Part shown: piece after piece, positions 63,094-64,000 of the stretch
Layout of the letters: the number at the start of each line of letters is the position of its first letter
How positions within the stretch are numbered: position 1 is the stretch's first letter
Origin: Thermoanaerobaculia bacterium
GTDB lineage: Bacteria > Acidobacteriota > Thermoanaerobaculia > Multivoradales > JAIOJS01
Assembly: GCA_030429235.1 (NCBI GenBank)
Contig: JAUIDB010000008.1
Span: 62,001 to 126,000, forward strand
Direction of reading: 5' to 3'
Length of the DNA: 64,000 bases
Notes under the pieces: generated by a model
The model's database searches: none
Told to the model about the DNA's origin: nothing
Seen by the model: only the letters and a program-made list of their open reading frames with translations
Position numbers and translations under genes: made by a program

Positions 63094-64000
63094 ATGCGTC
63101 GAGTAGTAGCGTCGGGTGTTCTCTTGGGGCTGTTGGCGGGGGCGGGTTTGGTCTGGGCCGACCGTCTGCCGACCTCGGTCGTCCCCGTCCACTACGACCT
63201 GGTGCTGCAGCCGGACCTCGCGGCGGCGCAGTTCGTCGGTTCCGTCGGCATCGAGGTGTCGGTCCAACGAAGGACCTCGGAGATTCTGCTGCACGCCGTG
63301 GACCTCGAGATCAGCGAGGCGTCGGTCGAACAGTCTGGGCATCCGATGGAGCCTCAGGTGGTCTTGCAGCCGGACCAACAGAGGATACGACTCGACTTCG
63401 AGGAGCCTCTGCAACCAGGGCCGGCGCGGATCTTTCTGCGCTTCGATGGTCACCTCGACGACAGTCTGCGGGGTTTCTATCGCGGATCCTCCAATGGCAA
63501 GACGTACGCTGCCACCCAGTTCGAGGCCACGGAGGCACGGCGAGCGTTTCCCTGTTTCGACGAACCACGGTGGAAGGCGACCTTCTCGGTTGCACTGGTG
63601 ACCGAGGCGGGCCTCACGGCGCTCTCGAATGGCGCGGTGGTCGAGACCTCCGAGGGGCCCGAGGAAGGCCTCCAGACGGTGCGGTTTGCCACGACGCCAA
63701 GGCTGCCGACGTATCTCGTGGCGTTCGCGGTGGGTGACTTTGCCTGTCTGGAGGGTGGAGCCTCCGGCATACCGATCCGGGTGTGCGCCGATCCCGCTCG
63801 GACCCATCTCGGACACTACGCCCTCGAAGTGTCGGAGTGGCTGCTGCCCTATTTCGAGGAGACCTTTGGGGTGTCGTATCCCTTCGACAAGCTCGATCAC
63901 CTCGCGGTCGCCGACTTCGAGGCGGGGGCGATGGAGAACGCAGCTGCCATCTTCTACCGAGAGACTGCTCTGCTCGTCGACGATACGCGGTCCGCTTTCT
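63094..64000 (+). CDS. M1-family zinc aminopeptidase, C-terminus cut by window edge
   Basis: Open from ATG 63094 (GGGAGGTAG upstream) to the window end, 302 residues seen. A signal peptide (VVASGVLLGLLAGAGLVWA) precedes an M1 N-terminal domain: LPTSVVPVHYDLVLQPDL, GFYRGSSNGKTYAATQFEATEARRAFPCFDEPRWKATF, and the substrate-binding exopeptidase motif FEAGAMENAAAIFYRE (GAMEN). The zinc site HExxH lies beyond the edge. Exported puromycin-sensitive-aminopeptidase-like enzyme. Confidence 0.92.
   Translation, partial: MRRVVASGVLLGLLAGAGLVWADRLPTSVVPVHYDLVLQPDLAAAQFVGSVGIEVSVQRRTSEILLHAVDLEISEASVEQSGHPMEPQVVLQPDQQRIRLDFEEPLQPGPARIFLRFDGHLDDSLRGFYRGSSNGKTYAATQFEATEARRAFPCFDEPRWKATFSVALVTEAGLTALSNGAVVETSEGPEEGLQTVRFATTPRLPTYLVAFAVGDFACLEGGASGIPIRVCADPARTHLGHYALEVSEWLLPYFEETFGVSYPFDKLDHLAVADFEAGAMENAAAIFYRETALLVDDTRSAF

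Noticed and set aside
62184-63095. N-terminal extension of ric to 548 residues
   Set aside because: It is antisense to the Crp/Fnr gene; ric motifs begin at ATG 62183 with a ribosome site.

Overview
This is a GC-rich, gene-dense bacterial chromosome segment with about 60 protein genes and one tRNA gene. The gene content points to a diderm bacterium: UppP, cytochrome-biogenesis-like CcmD, lipoproteins, HemN/HemY haem synthesis, and HD-GYP and GGDEF-EAL signalling. Two secreted proteins end in a DGFESGD motif, and many genes lack a Shine-Dalgarno site and have a TAnnnT box just before the start codon. I infer an Acidobacteriota-like organism (Thermoanaerobaculia-type). No 16S or marker phylogeny was possible here. 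I saw no insertion sequence, prophage, CRISPR array or rRNA.

Layout. (1) 1-1647: a DUF4920 protein cut by the left edge, a DUF3052 protein and a coiled-coil hypothetical. (2) 1735-7139: a compact plus-strand bacterial microcompartment (BMC) operon. It encodes RpiB-like isomerase, DeoC aldolase, a tandem-domain shell trimer, a hexamer shell protein, a pentamer, a CoA-acylating aldehyde dehydrogenase, a second tandem-domain trimer and two more pentamers. All three enzymes carry N-terminal extensions that look like encapsulation peptides. The logic is sugar-phosphate utilisation: deoxyribose 5-phosphate to acetaldehyde to acetyl-CoA inside a shell. (3) 7313-14614: an MscS channel and a minus-strand signalling group (HD-GYP, a large helical protein, STAS, GAF-GGDEF-EAL). 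(4) 14688-19683: Rieske oxygenase, FadJ-like beta-oxidation enzyme, HemY and a 34-residue CcmD-like protein. (5) 19712-30737: one long minus-strand series: tRNA(CAU), tilS, a degenerate hpt, ftsH, folP, cdaA, cdaR, glmM, pdxJ, then threonine catabolism (tdh, kbl).

(6) 30888-43599: a zinc-finger-like microprotein, superoxide dismutase, erythromycin-esterase-like protein, hemN, GT87-like membrane protein, DUF1697, PLP decarboxylase, a secreted Cys-rich protein, a membrane protein, an RlmI-like methyltransferase and an ABC-F ATPase. (7) 43708-47871: a translationally coupled cassette mscS-rimB-rimK-AstE/AspA-like, divergent from uppP. (8) 48131-51258: ECF-type sigma factor (apparently starting at an ATC codon), a candidate anti-sigma membrane protein and a bactofilin-like membrane protein. 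(9) 51279-64000: RecD2-like helicase, an NtrC-type regulator, two Crp/Fnr regulators, a secreted/lipoprotein group (CSLREA, LRR), a Ric/ScdA iron-sulfur repair protein with an FNR-like operator, and an M1 aminopeptidase cut by the right edge.

Most noteworthy are the BMC with a Cys-to-Asp RpiB and a cysteine-rich tag-linker on DeoC; tilS, whose only ordinary start codon lies inside a tRNA gene that may encode its own kind of substrate; an HPRT with its PRPP loop lost, next to tilS and ftsH; and the perfect palindrome placed at a class-II activator position before ric.
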